From contig JBCCTX010000144.1 of assembly GCA_039197765.1 (NCBI GenBank), positions 1 through 18,812 on the forward strand: DNA of 18,812 nucleotides, in the 5' to 3' direction. The translations under genes were made by a program, and so were the position numbers. This document shows, one piece after another, positions 7,399 through 14,367 of this stretch. This DNA is from JBCCTX01 sp039197765. Its GTDB lineage: Bacteria > Bacteroidota > Bacteroidia > J057. The notes under the pieces are model-generated. The model saw only the letters and a program-made list of their open reading frames with translations. It was not told the origin of the DNA and made no database searches. The stretch's first letter is position 1. Every line of letters begins with the position of its first letter.

Positions 7399-8193
7399 AT
7401 GGAGAAGAAGAATGCTTTAGACGAAATAGAAAAATCCTTCTCGGACTTAAATACAGCCTTACACTATTGGAGCAAGAATTTATTTTTTGCTGCTGTTTTC
7501 CTTTTCTGTACACTTTTATTGTTGTTTAAGACTCCTATTTTTCCTGTGCTCGCGATTTGCTTGATTGGAGGCATATTGGTGTCATCGGGGCTGCTGGTAC
7601 AAATTGCAATCAAGAAGCGTAAACTGAGAGAAAGGCTGAACGCTTATTTGGCAAGACCTGAAGGTAGGATTGCCTCTCAAATACAAGAAATACATCATTC
7701 TATTCTCAGGTTTCAGCAAAAACTGAAATCCTACGAATTAAGTCTTCGGGAAGGTAGATCCCATTTAGCCCAAGTTGAGGATGCACTTTCAAGCGATCAA
7801 TTGTATGAGAATCGACGGACACAGCATCACATGTTGAAGAAAAAACTTGAAGAAAATCTAGCCCAACAGCAGCTAGTCATGGAGTTCTATCAAAAGGCAA
7901 AGTCCCGATATGAACAAGAGTTATTCAATTTGGAACAGGATTTAAATAACCTGGAATTGAGTACATACCTACAAAAGGAAAGTATAAATTACCTAGGCGA
8001 AGAGATTTCTATGCATAGCACCAAACTCTCCGTTGAAATGTTGTCAGAAATGGAAAAGCTCGAATCTCACCTGCCGGCCGCGAGAGCAGAGTTGATAGAT
8101 TTTTCCTTAGCCGCCCAATTAAAAGAAATGATCCATTGGCTGGATCACAGTGAACCCACTGAGGATTCTCAATGGGAGCACCCAGATAGGTAA
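7399..8193 (+). CDS. Hypothetical membrane protein with long coiled coil
   Basis: I do not recognise a family. From the ATG at 7399 the product is 264 residues. A short polar N-terminus (MEKKNALDEIEKSFSDLN) is followed by a hydrophobic hairpin of two segments, about residues 26-43 and 46-66, then a basic stop-transfer stretch (IKKRKLRERL). The rest, to about residue 235, is rich in Glu, Gln, Lys, Leu and Arg with few prolines or glycines and predicts as long coiled coil, probably cytoplasmic. The upstream ATG at 7309 would add 30 residues encoded largely by the heptad repeat (GPLTINRGPLTVDC), so I reject it as the start. The gene lies 160 bp after the nuclease gene on the same strand, and no T-tailed terminator is visible between them. 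A scaffold or membrane-associated structural role is possible but not shown. Confidence 0.72.
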   Translation: MEKKNALDEIEKSFSDLNTALHYWSKNLFFAAVFLFCTLLLLFKTPIFPVLAICLIGGILVSSGLLVQIAIKKRKLRERLNAYLARPEGRIASQIQEIHHSILRFQQKLKSYELSLREGRSHLAQVEDALSSDQLYENRRTQHHMLKKKLEENLAQQQLVMEFYQKAKSRYEQELFNLEQDLNNLELSTYLQKESINYLGEEISMHSTKLSVEMLSEMEKLESHLPAARAELIDFSLAAQLKEMIHWLDHSEPTEDSQWEHPDR

Positions 8194-8221
8194 CTACCAG
8201 TATCAGAATATGTTGTGCCTT

Positions 8222-9193
8222 TTAGTTTTGAGCTAAGAAAGCTTGAGCAGATTCCTGTATTACGTCGTCAATTGGTGTGTAAGTAAATCCGTGAGAGCAG
8301 ATCTTCGAACCATTGTATAGATAATTCTTCAGGGAGCTTCGAATAGATTCCGGTGTAATAACTGGTTCTTTCCCTGTGAAAGAAGAAATTCGGTGAGACA
8401 AATGCCCAACTACCATGGAGGCCCAACCCGGGACTTTCTTTTTGGGAGGAGTTTTGTCTATAGCCTGTGCAATTTTATTGAGCAATTCTCTCTGTGTAAG
8501 GTTTTCACCGACCAAAACGAAGCGCTCTCCAGTGGGGATATCTCTTTCCAAAACCAATCGAATGGCTCGAGCGACATCCTTTACCCCTACTACTCCTGTC
8601 CCCCCTGGATTGTAGTATCGAAGTCCTTTAGAAACAATAGAAAAGAGCTTTCCCGTATTTTGCTCCCAGTTTTTTGTTGTTCCCAAGATTAGTCCAGGAT
8701 TGACAATCACCGCTTCTAGCCCTTCAGCAATCCCGCGGTATACCTCTAACTCCTGTGCATATTTGGTCTGTGCATATACAGAAGAAGCATCTGACGCATT
8801 CCAGGGTGTATCCTCTTGTATCCATTGGGTTTTTGTATCCTTACCCAGTGCCCCTATAGAACTTACATGAATCAGCTTCGAGATGTTAGAGTCTAGGCAA
8901 ACATTAACCAGATTTGCTGTTCCCTCAATATTGGCCTTTCGCATCTCCTTATGTCTTTTTTTCCAAAAGCTCACAATTGAGGCAGCATGGATTACATATT
9001 CTACCCCCTCCATAGCCCGAGCTAGGGATTCCACATCCAGAAGGTCTCCCTCTACAATATCCACCATTGATCCCCAGGAAAATTTTCTTTTTTCAGGATT
9101 TCGGACCAGGGCCTTCACCTCATATCCTGCCGCAAGCATTTCATCTACGATGTGATTTCCTAAAAATCCAGAGGCACCCGTAATTAACAGCAT
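8222..9193 (-). CDS. NAD(P)-dependent epimerase/dehydratase (extended SDR)
   Basis: The 323-residue protein is an extended short-chain dehydrogenase/reductase. The N-terminal Rossmann fold has TGASGFLG at 5-12 (the TGxxGxxG nucleotide site). Ser111/Ser112 in HVSSIGALG and Tyr140/Lys144 in YAQTK form the catalytic Ser-Tyr-Lys set. Arg31 after beta-2 suggests possible NADPH use. Overall pattern (ALVRNPEKR, VIHAAS, LIHVSSI) resembles dihydroflavonol-4-reductase-like and 3-beta-HSD-like members, whose substrates range from sterols and flavonoids to sugar nucleotides. The substrate cannot be assigned here. The gene converges with the coiled-coil gene (28-bp gap) and diverges from the arginase-like gene (57-bp gap), so it has its own promoter. 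Confidence 0.88.
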   Translation of the reverse strand: MLLITGASGFLGNHIVDEMLAAGYEVKALVRNPEKRKFSWGSMVDIVEGDLLDVESLARAMEGVEYVIHAASIVSFWKKRHKEMRKANIEGTANLVNVCLDSNISKLIHVSSIGALGKDTKTQWIQEDTPWNASDASSVYAQTKYAQELEVYRGIAEGLEAVIVNPGLILGTTKNWEQNTGKLFSIVSKGLRYYNPGGTGVVGVKDVARAIRLVLERDIPTGERFVLVGENLTQRELLNKIAQAIDKTPPKKKVPGWASMVVGHLSHRISSFTGKEPVITPESIRSSLKNYLYNGSKICSHGFTYTPIDDVIQESAQAFLAQN

Positions 9194-9250
9194 AAAAGAT
9201 TTTTTTTAGGTATTTTTCCCTAATATTGGATTCAATTTGTCACAAGTATA

Positions 9251-10396
9251 ATGGATTTTACCAATCTTTTTTTTCCTCCTTCAAGCCTAGCGATTCCCCA
9301 TTATACGGCAAGACGCCTTACAGACTCCATAGCCTTACACGGAGAATCCTTCCCTGCTTGGGAAAATGCAGAAGTAGTATTAATCGGACTACCTGCTGAT
9401 CCTACCCAAGAAACCTATGAGTCTGCCAATGCCATTCGTGCCCATCTCCATGGACTTAGTAGTCCACATTTACACCTTAATATTGCTGACTTGGGGAACC
9501 TCACTCCCCAAAATACCGAGGAGGCCTTTCAAGAGTCTCTTGCAGATGTAGTCCAGCAAATTAAACAAAAGGAAATCCTCCCCTTGTTTTTTGGAGGCCC
9601 GTCCAGGAGTAGTTATGGACAATTCTTAGGCCATATGGGCTACACAGGCCGCTTGGAATACGTACATATTGGGAGTCAATTACAAACGGAAGACTCTTCA
9701 CACCTTTCTAATGCTACGTACAATCGGAAAATTCTTTCTTATTCGCCTTCTCCTCTCTTCCAATTTACACATTTGGGATACCAGCAATACTTCACCTCCC
9801 AAGAAGAGTTAAACTGGCTCTCTAATCGATATCAGACAGCTATACGCTATGGACTGTTGCAAGCAGACCTTACTGAGGCTGAGCCATTTCTTCGAGATGC
9901 CCATATGGCAAGTATGGACTTTTCTTCTATTCGGGCAAGCGACGCACCGGGAAGTTACCTACCTAGCCCTGGAGGATTCACAGCGGGAGAAGCCTGCCGT
10001 CTCGCCCGATATGTAGGACTTAGTCATACCCTCGCAAGCGCCAACATAGTGGGGTATCAACTTCAGACCGATCCACAAGGTCAAGGTGCTTTATTGGTAG
10101 CTATGCTTTTGTGGTACATTCTCCAAGGCCGGTATCAGCGCGCTTCTTATCCTCCTCCCCAGAAGCGATCCCAACTTAGGAGGTATAATGTGCAGCTTCA
10201 TGCAGGAATAGAAACGATCAATTTTTTTCTTCACCTGAATACAGATAGATGGTGGATGGAAGTACCCTATCAGGCAGATCTGGGAAAGAAAAAACCTCGA
10301 ACCCTACTCGTTCCGTGCTCAGTCAAAGACTATGAAATTGCTAAAAACGATCAGATTCCAGAAAAATGGTGGACCATTTATAACAAGCTAAGTTGA
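9251..10396 (+). CDS. Arginase/formimidoylglutamase-like protein with degenerate metal site
   Basis: The 381-residue product has ureohydrolase (arginase/agmatinase/HutG) architecture, but the metal-binding motifs are badly eroded. Where the family has GGGHD the protein reads FFGGPSRSS (113-121), with no His or Asp. Where it has DAHxD it reads EYVHIGSQLQ (136-145). Where it has SxDxDxxDP it reads SMDFSSIRASDAP (221-233), keeping Asp223 but not the next Asp. The following GSYLPSPGGFTAGEACRLAR resembles the conserved post-metal region, confirming homology. The C-terminus (TDRWWMEVPY, 331-340; LLVPCSVKDY; EKWWTIYNKL) matches the tail of Bacteroidota proteins often annotated formimidoylglutamase. 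I infer a non-metallohydrolase or pseudoenzyme role. Its TGA overlaps the TTG start of the ABC ATPase, so the two are probably made together. No hut or arginine genes are nearby. Confidence 0.85.
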   Translation: MDFTNLFFPPSSLAIPHYTARRLTDSIALHGESFPAWENAEVVLIGLPADPTQETYESANAIRAHLHGLSSPHLHLNIADLGNLTPQNTEEAFQESLADVVQQIKQKEILPLFFGGPSRSSYGQFLGHMGYTGRLEYVHIGSQLQTEDSSHLSNATYNRKILSYSPSPLFQFTHLGYQQYFTSQEELNWLSNRYQTAIRYGLLQADLTEAEPFLRDAHMASMDFSSIRASDAPGSYLPSPGGFTAGEACRLARYVGLSHTLASANIVGYQLQTDPQGQGALLVAMLLWYILQGRYQRASYPPPQKRSQLRRYNVQLHAGIETINFFLHLNTDRWWMEVPYQADLGKKKPRTLLVPCSVKDYEIAKNDQIPEKWWTIYNKLS

Positions 10397-11124
10397 TTCA
10401 GATAGAAACCCTCCATAAAGCCTTTGGGAAGCAATCAGTTCTCAAAGGGGTAAATCTGCAAATTCAAGCAGGTGAAAAGTTATGTATTGTGGGAGGGAGT
10501 GGAAGTGGAAAATCCGTCCTGATAAAACTCATCTTTGGACTAATTGAACCTGACCGGGGAACCGTTCAGATTGAGGGACAGAATGTATGGAAATTTAGTC
10601 CTGAACAGTGGCATACCTTCTACGGAAATGTGGGGATGGTTTTTCAGTCTGCTGCCTTATTTGACTCTTTGACTGTAAGGGAAAATGTGGGTATCCGGAT
10701 GATCGAATCGGGAAATGCAGGCGGGAAAGAAATCCAGCAAAAAGTTGCCCAAGCGCTTGAGGCGGTTGGATTAGAGGCATCTATCATGGATAAAATTCCT
10801 GCAGAGCTCTCTGGTGGGATGAAAAAAAGGGTGGGAATAGCCCGTGCCATTATTCATCAGCCTCAATACCTGGTCTACGATGAACCTACTACGGGCTTAG
10901 ATCCCATCAACTCGGCGATTATTGATGAACTGATTCAAGGACTTTCACAAGATCCCGATCGCACCACCATTATTATTACCCATGACCTACAGACGGTAAA
11001 AAAAGTAGCTGATAAAGTTGCTATGCTATTTGAAGGGAAAATCCTATTCCACGATCCCGCAGAAAAGTTTTTCCACTCTGAACTTCCCCCGATTAAGGCA
11101 TTTTTAGCTCGGGAGAAAGGTTGA
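10393..11124 (+). CDS. ABC transporter ATP-binding protein, MlaF type
   Basis: The 243-residue protein is a complete ABC ATPase: Walker A GGSGSGKS at 34-41, Q-loop Gln85, signature LSGGMKKR at 139-146, Walker B YLVYDEP at 159-165 with catalytic Glu164, D-loop GLDP at 168-171, and switch His197. LSGGMKKRVGIARAI and DEPTTGLDPINSAIIDELI are characteristic of the MlaF/Ttg2A group, which powers phospholipid transport between the membranes with an MlaE permease and an MlaD MCE protein. Neither partner is in the window, so they must be encoded elsewhere. The start is TTG at 10393, overlapping the TGA of the upstream gene (TTGA); the frame has no usable ATG before the Walker A region. Family membership is firm; membership of a true Mla system is inferred. 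Confidence 0.9.
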   Translation: MIQIETLHKAFGKQSVLKGVNLQIQAGEKLCIVGGSGSGKSVLIKLIFGLIEPDRGTVQIEGQNVWKFSPEQWHTFYGNVGMVFQSAALFDSLTVRENVGIRMIESGNAGGKEIQQKVAQALEAVGLEASIMDKIPAELSGGMKKRVGIARAIIHQPQYLVYDEPTTGLDPINSAIIDELIQGLSQDPDRTTIIITHDLQTVKKVADKVAMLFEGKILFHDPAEKFFHSELPPIKAFLAREKG

Positions 11125-11132
11125 TACAGAAT

Positions 11133-11372
11133 CTAAAATAGCTTGTATGGGATAACCTGTCTTCCCCGCTTATCCATCAACCGAATCCCCAGCCGCCTTG
11201 GAGCAAAATGGGTGGAATTTATTCCCCTGAGATGCGAGCTTTCCGATTTCTTGAGTAGGGAAAAATTAGTATATTCAATTTGAAAGCAGTTGATTGCTCC
11301 CCAAAAAGACACTACAAGCATTGCTATACTTATGAGCGCCCAGAGTTTGGATGGGGTAAGGATTTTGTACAT
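11133..11372 (-). CDS. Possible small membrane protein (79 aa)
   Basis: From an ATG at 11370-11372 this frame encodes 79 residues: an N-terminal hydrophobic segment (about residues 10-28, ALISIAMLVVSFWGAI) followed by a basic, soluble tail (FAPRRLGIRLMDKRGRQV). It could be a single-span membrane protein. The frame can be opened back to a GTG at 11549, but that extension would be encoded by the upstream terminator hairpin, so the shorter start is preferred. It ends 8 bp from the convergent ABC ATPase gene. No family is recognised and no Shine-Dalgarno sequence is present. It could be a chance frame. Confidence 0.38.
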   Translation of the reverse strand: MYKILTPSKLWALISIAMLVVSFWGAINCFQIEYTNFSLLKKSESSHLRGINSTHFAPRRLGIRLMDKRGRQVIPYKLF

Positions 11373-11518
11373 CGTATTAGGCTTTGAAGTAGAACATAGA
11401 ACTCCTTCTAAGTTCGTCTTACCCTCTACCCTATCCATACCCGTGATCCGGCAAATAGCAAATACAAGAAAATGGGTATGGAAATTAACCCCCAGAAAAA
11501 CCCTATCTTTTCTCCCAT

Positions 11519-11556
11519 AAAAAACTACCCCGTGTGCAATGCTGCACACCAGGTAG
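11519..11556 (-). terminator. Rho-independent terminator after the T9SS substrate gene
   Basis: GTGTGCA (11532-11538) pairs with TGCACAC (11543-11549) around an ATGC loop, and CTACC (11525-11529) pairs with GGTAG (11552-11556) across a 2x2 internal loop. On the minus strand the stem is followed at once by six Ts (11519-11524). It lies about 30 bp past the stop of the secreted protein gene. Confidence 0.85.
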
Positions 11557-11586
11557 ATACATAAATCAAATCAAGGTGGGTTTGGC

Positions 11587-13455
11587 TTATTTCACAATTA
11601 TTTTTTCAGAGAAGTGTAGGCTTTCTCCATTAACATCTAGGGTATAGAATCCTGGAGCAATAGCAAGTTTTGATAATTCCAGGTAAGCCTTTGTAGGGGT
11701 AGAATCTGCCAAGTTTATCCCTTTATACCACACGATTCTTCCATGTACATCTCTCAATACACATTCTGCGGTCTTATCTTTTGTAGCGGGAAATTGAATC
11801 CAAAGTCTTTCGCTTACAGGGTTAGGAAAAGTTTGAATAGAGGTAAGGCTAGTAGGTTCTGATTCTTCAGAAAGCCTAGAGGTATTGGCAAATGGGATGA
11901 GTAATCCATTCTGTAAGTCGTATTGGGCTAGAAAAAAATCCAGGCGACTTTGGACAGTGCGGATAGATTCTCCGTAGGACGTTTCTGTTTCTAGTAAGTC
12001 AAAATTAATCCCTCCTGTTCGGGAACCTCCGATCACAACTAAATCCCCTGAAATAGAAATTGCGTTAGGGTTTAGTGGGAAAAAAGGGGATAAATAGCCT
12101 CCATTTATGTCCCATCCCTTTGTCATGTAGGTATTTTCGTAAAACCAGTAGGTTCCTCCTACGGTGGGAGGCCAACCACCAAACTGAACATGATTTGCCA
12201 CTAGCTCCGAAAATGCATATTTCTCGAATCCAACATATCGATTGAAATCATACTCCCCCGTGTAGACCAGTTTATCCCTTCTGGCTAGTTTCATATCCCT
12301 AATACCTATATATTTGTCATAGTTTCTCGACCATTTATGAAAATAATTGGCATTTAATTTCATAAAGGTAGCCCCTACTCCAGGGTAACTGGCTGAGCCA
12401 TAGTTTAGGTCTTCGGTAATTCCCCCCAAGTAGATTCCTCCTTGATCGTCCACCTCTAGGTGTTTGAATTCACGTTCGCCCCTTATAAATCCCAGGGGTA
12501 TGACACCATAATTCAATAAATTCCCATTCCCATCATAGGTCAGAAGCAAGTTATTCAAATCTTGTCCCAGAATGGTTCCCCCTGGTACCAAGGTGATTTC
12601 ATCCCAATAGGAGTGCAGCACCACAACCCGGGGCGTATTATTGGTGCGGTAGGTAGCGACCTGGTGAACCCGAAAGCTTCCAACCAATGTCTCTACCTTT
12701 CGCAACCACTGGAAGTTTCCAAACTGGTCAAAGTGAGCAATAAAGCCACTTTTCTCATAGTCTCCAAAGGAGTTTCTTATACTTTCTACTGTATGGGTTC
12801 TACTAGGATGTGGATCAAAATCTACGCTACCCTGGAAGGTTCCCAGCAAATAGTAGGAACCATCCACCTTGTCTACTGTAAGATCCGAGATTTCTACGAA
12901 GTTTTGAAAGTTTGAGTCGTCTCCTTCCCCTTCAGCAGAGTTTATCGGAAAAAAATTATGCGCCCAGAAGATATAGCCTTGGTGCTGATATTTTGCCACG
13001 TAAGCCCCTCTGGTGTTATTAGGAATGGAGATTACCCTTCGACCTGTACTTCGCCCCCCATTTGAACCTTCTATCTGAAGACTCTTTGTATAGTTTCCAG
13101 TAACCAAGATCCCATCACTGTACTCTTCGGGTTGCGTACCCAAAGTCGTCACATCAACGGTGCCAGATGTACTTAGCAGCCTGGCATACCATACATAAGC
13201 ACCTGTATTGTCATATCGAGTGAGAAAAGCGGTACTTCTAGCTGAACTTGTTACTTGCTTCCAGGAATTAAAATGGATAACCTGCTCCATTTCTCCTGCA
13301 ACATAGATCTCATTTTGAGCGGTATGGATGAGGCTTCTTGAGAACACTGATTCATTTCCAGGATCATCATTTGATTCGAGCCAAGATAAGCGTTGGGCTG
13401 GACTCCAATAGGAAAGTAAGAGCAATACACAAAAAGAAAGTATGTGATTTTTCAT
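11587..13455 (-). CDS. Secreted protein with type IX secretion sorting domain
   Basis: The 622-residue protein has a signal peptide (MKNHILSFCVLLLLSYWSPA, cleavage likely after Ala20) and a C-terminal T9SS type A sorting domain of about 80 residues (542-622). That domain holds TFPNPVSERLWIQF, a central VLRDVHGRIVW, and a PGFYTLDV...EKIIVK end. The body has repeated segments of the type TRYDNTGAYVWYARL (79-93), AKYQHQGYIFWAHN (153-166) and AHFDQFGNFQWLRK (240-253), alternating with YYLLGTFQGSVDFDP-like strands (201-215). This suggests a beta-propeller or SBBP-like repeat fold. The protein is expected on the cell surface or released after removal of the sorting domain. No catalytic motif is seen, so adhesion or another binding role is possible. 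It has its own terminator and follows, on the same strand, the two-component pair that could control it. Confidence 0.88.
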   Translation of the reverse strand: MKNHILSFCVLLLLSYWSPAQRLSWLESNDDPGNESVFSRSLIHTAQNEIYVAGEMEQVIHFNSWKQVTSSARSTAFLTRYDNTGAYVWYARLLSTSGTVDVTTLGTQPEEYSDGILVTGNYTKSLQIEGSNGGRSTGRRVISIPNNTRGAYVAKYQHQGYIFWAHNFFPINSAEGEGDDSNFQNFVEISDLTVDKVDGSYYLLGTFQGSVDFDPHPSRTHTVESIRNSFGDYEKSGFIAHFDQFGNFQWLRKVETLVGSFRVHQVATYRTNNTPRVVVLHSYWDEITLVPGGTILGQDLNNLLLTYDGNGNLLNYGVIPLGFIRGEREFKHLEVDDQGGIYLGGITEDLNYGSASYPGVGATFMKLNANYFHKWSRNYDKYIGIRDMKLARRDKLVYTGEYDFNRYVGFEKYAFSELVANHVQFGGWPPTVGGTYWFYENTYMTKGWDINGGYLSPFFPLNPNAISISGDLVVIGGSRTGGINFDLLETETSYGESIRTVQSRLDFFLAQYDLQNGLLIPFANTSRLSEESEPTSLTSIQTFPNPVSERLWIQFPATKDKTAECVLRDVHGRIVWYKGINLADSTPTKAYLELSKLAIAPGFYTLDVNGESLHFSEKIIVK

Positions 13456-13564
13456 GAAGGTGTTCTTTTTTCGAATTCAAAATAAATTAACTAAACGAAT
13501 ATCCAGGACCACCACAATATTAGCTAGGAAATAAATAGCTTTAATACCCAGTTTCTGGCAATTT

Positions 13565-13588
13565 GCCTTACCCAAAAACAGGTAAGGC
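13565..13588. repeat. Perfect 8-bp inverted repeat upstream of the secreted protein gene
   Basis: GCCTTACC (13565-13572) and GGTAAGGC (13581-13588) pair around the loop CAAAAACA. There is no T run after the stem on either strand, so it is not a normal terminator. It lies about 110 bp upstream of the secreted protein's ATG and could be an operator or a leader-RNA hairpin. Confidence 0.5.
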
Positions 13589-13645
13589 TAAGGCATCAAC
13601 CAAATAGAAAATTTAAAGTGAGAAAGATGAGGTAACCCATGTGCC

Positions 13646-13676
13646 AAAAAGCAAGTGCGGAATCGCTTCCGCACTT
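13646..13676 (-). terminator. Rho-independent terminator of the kinase/regulator operon
   Basis: AAGTGCGGAA (13653-13662) and TTCCGCACTT (13667-13676) form a perfect 10-bp stem with the tetraloop TCGC (GCGA on the minus strand). On the minus strand it is followed by GC and five Ts (13646-13650). It lies about 65 bp past the response regulator stop. Confidence 0.85.
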
Positions 13677-13703
13677 AAGGAAAAATCAAAGAAAAAACGG
13701 ATC

Positions 13704-13728
13704 TGACCTTACCAAAAGGTTTAGGTCA
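13704..13728 (-). repeat. Second hairpin just past the response regulator stop
   Basis: TGACCT (13704-13709) pairs with AGGTCA (13723-13728), and ACC (13711-13713) with GGT (13718-13720), around an AAAA loop. It begins 12 bp after the response regulator stop. A six-T run appears only after a further few bases on the minus strand. It may be an auxiliary terminator or an mRNA-stabilising 3' hairpin in tandem with the one at 13646-13676. Confidence 0.5.
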
Positions 13729-13740
13729 ATAATTTCACAC

Positions 13741-14367
13741 TCATTGTATTAAGCCCTTTTGTAGCGAATACTTAATCAACCCTGCGGTATTTTTAAGGCC
13801 GAGTTTAAGTAAGATATTCTTCCTATGAGTTTCTATCGTATAGCGGCTCAAGTGGAGAATCTTAGCAATTTCTTTGGTAGTCTGCTGGTCAGCAATTAAT
13901 TGAATAATTTCCAACTCACGGGAAGAGAGAGAAGAGTAGGTTTGGCTGGGATGAAGCGCTTCCATAACTTCTTGCATGACATCAGGGCTAAAATATTTTT
14001 TCCCTTGGGCGATGGTACGAATTGCCGTTAATAGCTCTTCCGTCCCGACATTCTTGAGCACATAGCCATGGGCACCCGTCTGAATTGCCTTCTTTACTAT
14101 CGAAGGGTCTTTATACATAGTAAGCATCAGTACCCTGAGGTAAGGGTTTTTCCTCAATAATTTTTCCATCATATCTATTCCACATATTCTTGGCATTTCT
14201 ACATCTAGGAGTAAGACATCCATTTCGATATCGGATAGGCGCTGAAAGAACTCTCCATAGTCTGTCATCTTGGCAACTACTTCCATATCTTCTTTTTCAC
14301 TGAGCAAGAGGGCTATTCCGTCAAGGAATATGCGATGATCATCTACAATGCCTATTTTTATTTTCAT
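13741..14367 (-). CDS. NarL/FixJ-family response regulator
   Basis: The 208-residue protein has an N-terminal receiver domain (3-120): acidic pair Asp9/Asp10 in VDDH, phospho-acceptor Asp55 in LLLDVEMP, Thr83, and Lys105 in GYVLK. A LuxR-type helix-turn-helix domain follows (about 145-208): LSSRELEIIQLIAD, TKEIAKILHLSRYTIETH, RKNILLKLGL. It is expected to bind DNA as a dimer after phosphorylation by the kinase encoded just upstream. Its start overlaps the kinase stop by 4 nt (ATGA), indicating coupled expression as a cognate pair. Target genes are unknown; the secreted protein gene downstream and the symporter gene upstream are the nearest candidates. Confidence 0.95.
   Translation of the reverse strand: MKIKIGIVDDHRIFLDGIALLLSEKEDMEVVAKMTDYGEFFQRLSDIEMDVLLLDVEMPRICGIDMMEKLLRKNPYLRVLMLTMYKDPSIVKKAIQTGAHGYVLKNVGTEELLTAIRTIAQGKKYFSPDVMQEVMEALHPSQTYSSLSSRELEIIQLIADQQTTKEIAKILHLSRYTIETHRKNILLKLGLKNTAGLIKYSLQKGLIQ

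Noticed and set aside
9246..9252. TATAAT-like sequence before the arginase-like gene
   Set aside because: It overlaps the start codon, so it cannot be the -10 element for that start.
11373..11549. N-terminal extension of the small minus-strand frame to a GTG at 11549 (138 aa)
   Set aside because: The first codons are the terminator hairpin at 11525-11556 and the extension lacks protein-like character. Only the part from 11372 downward is kept, at low confidence.
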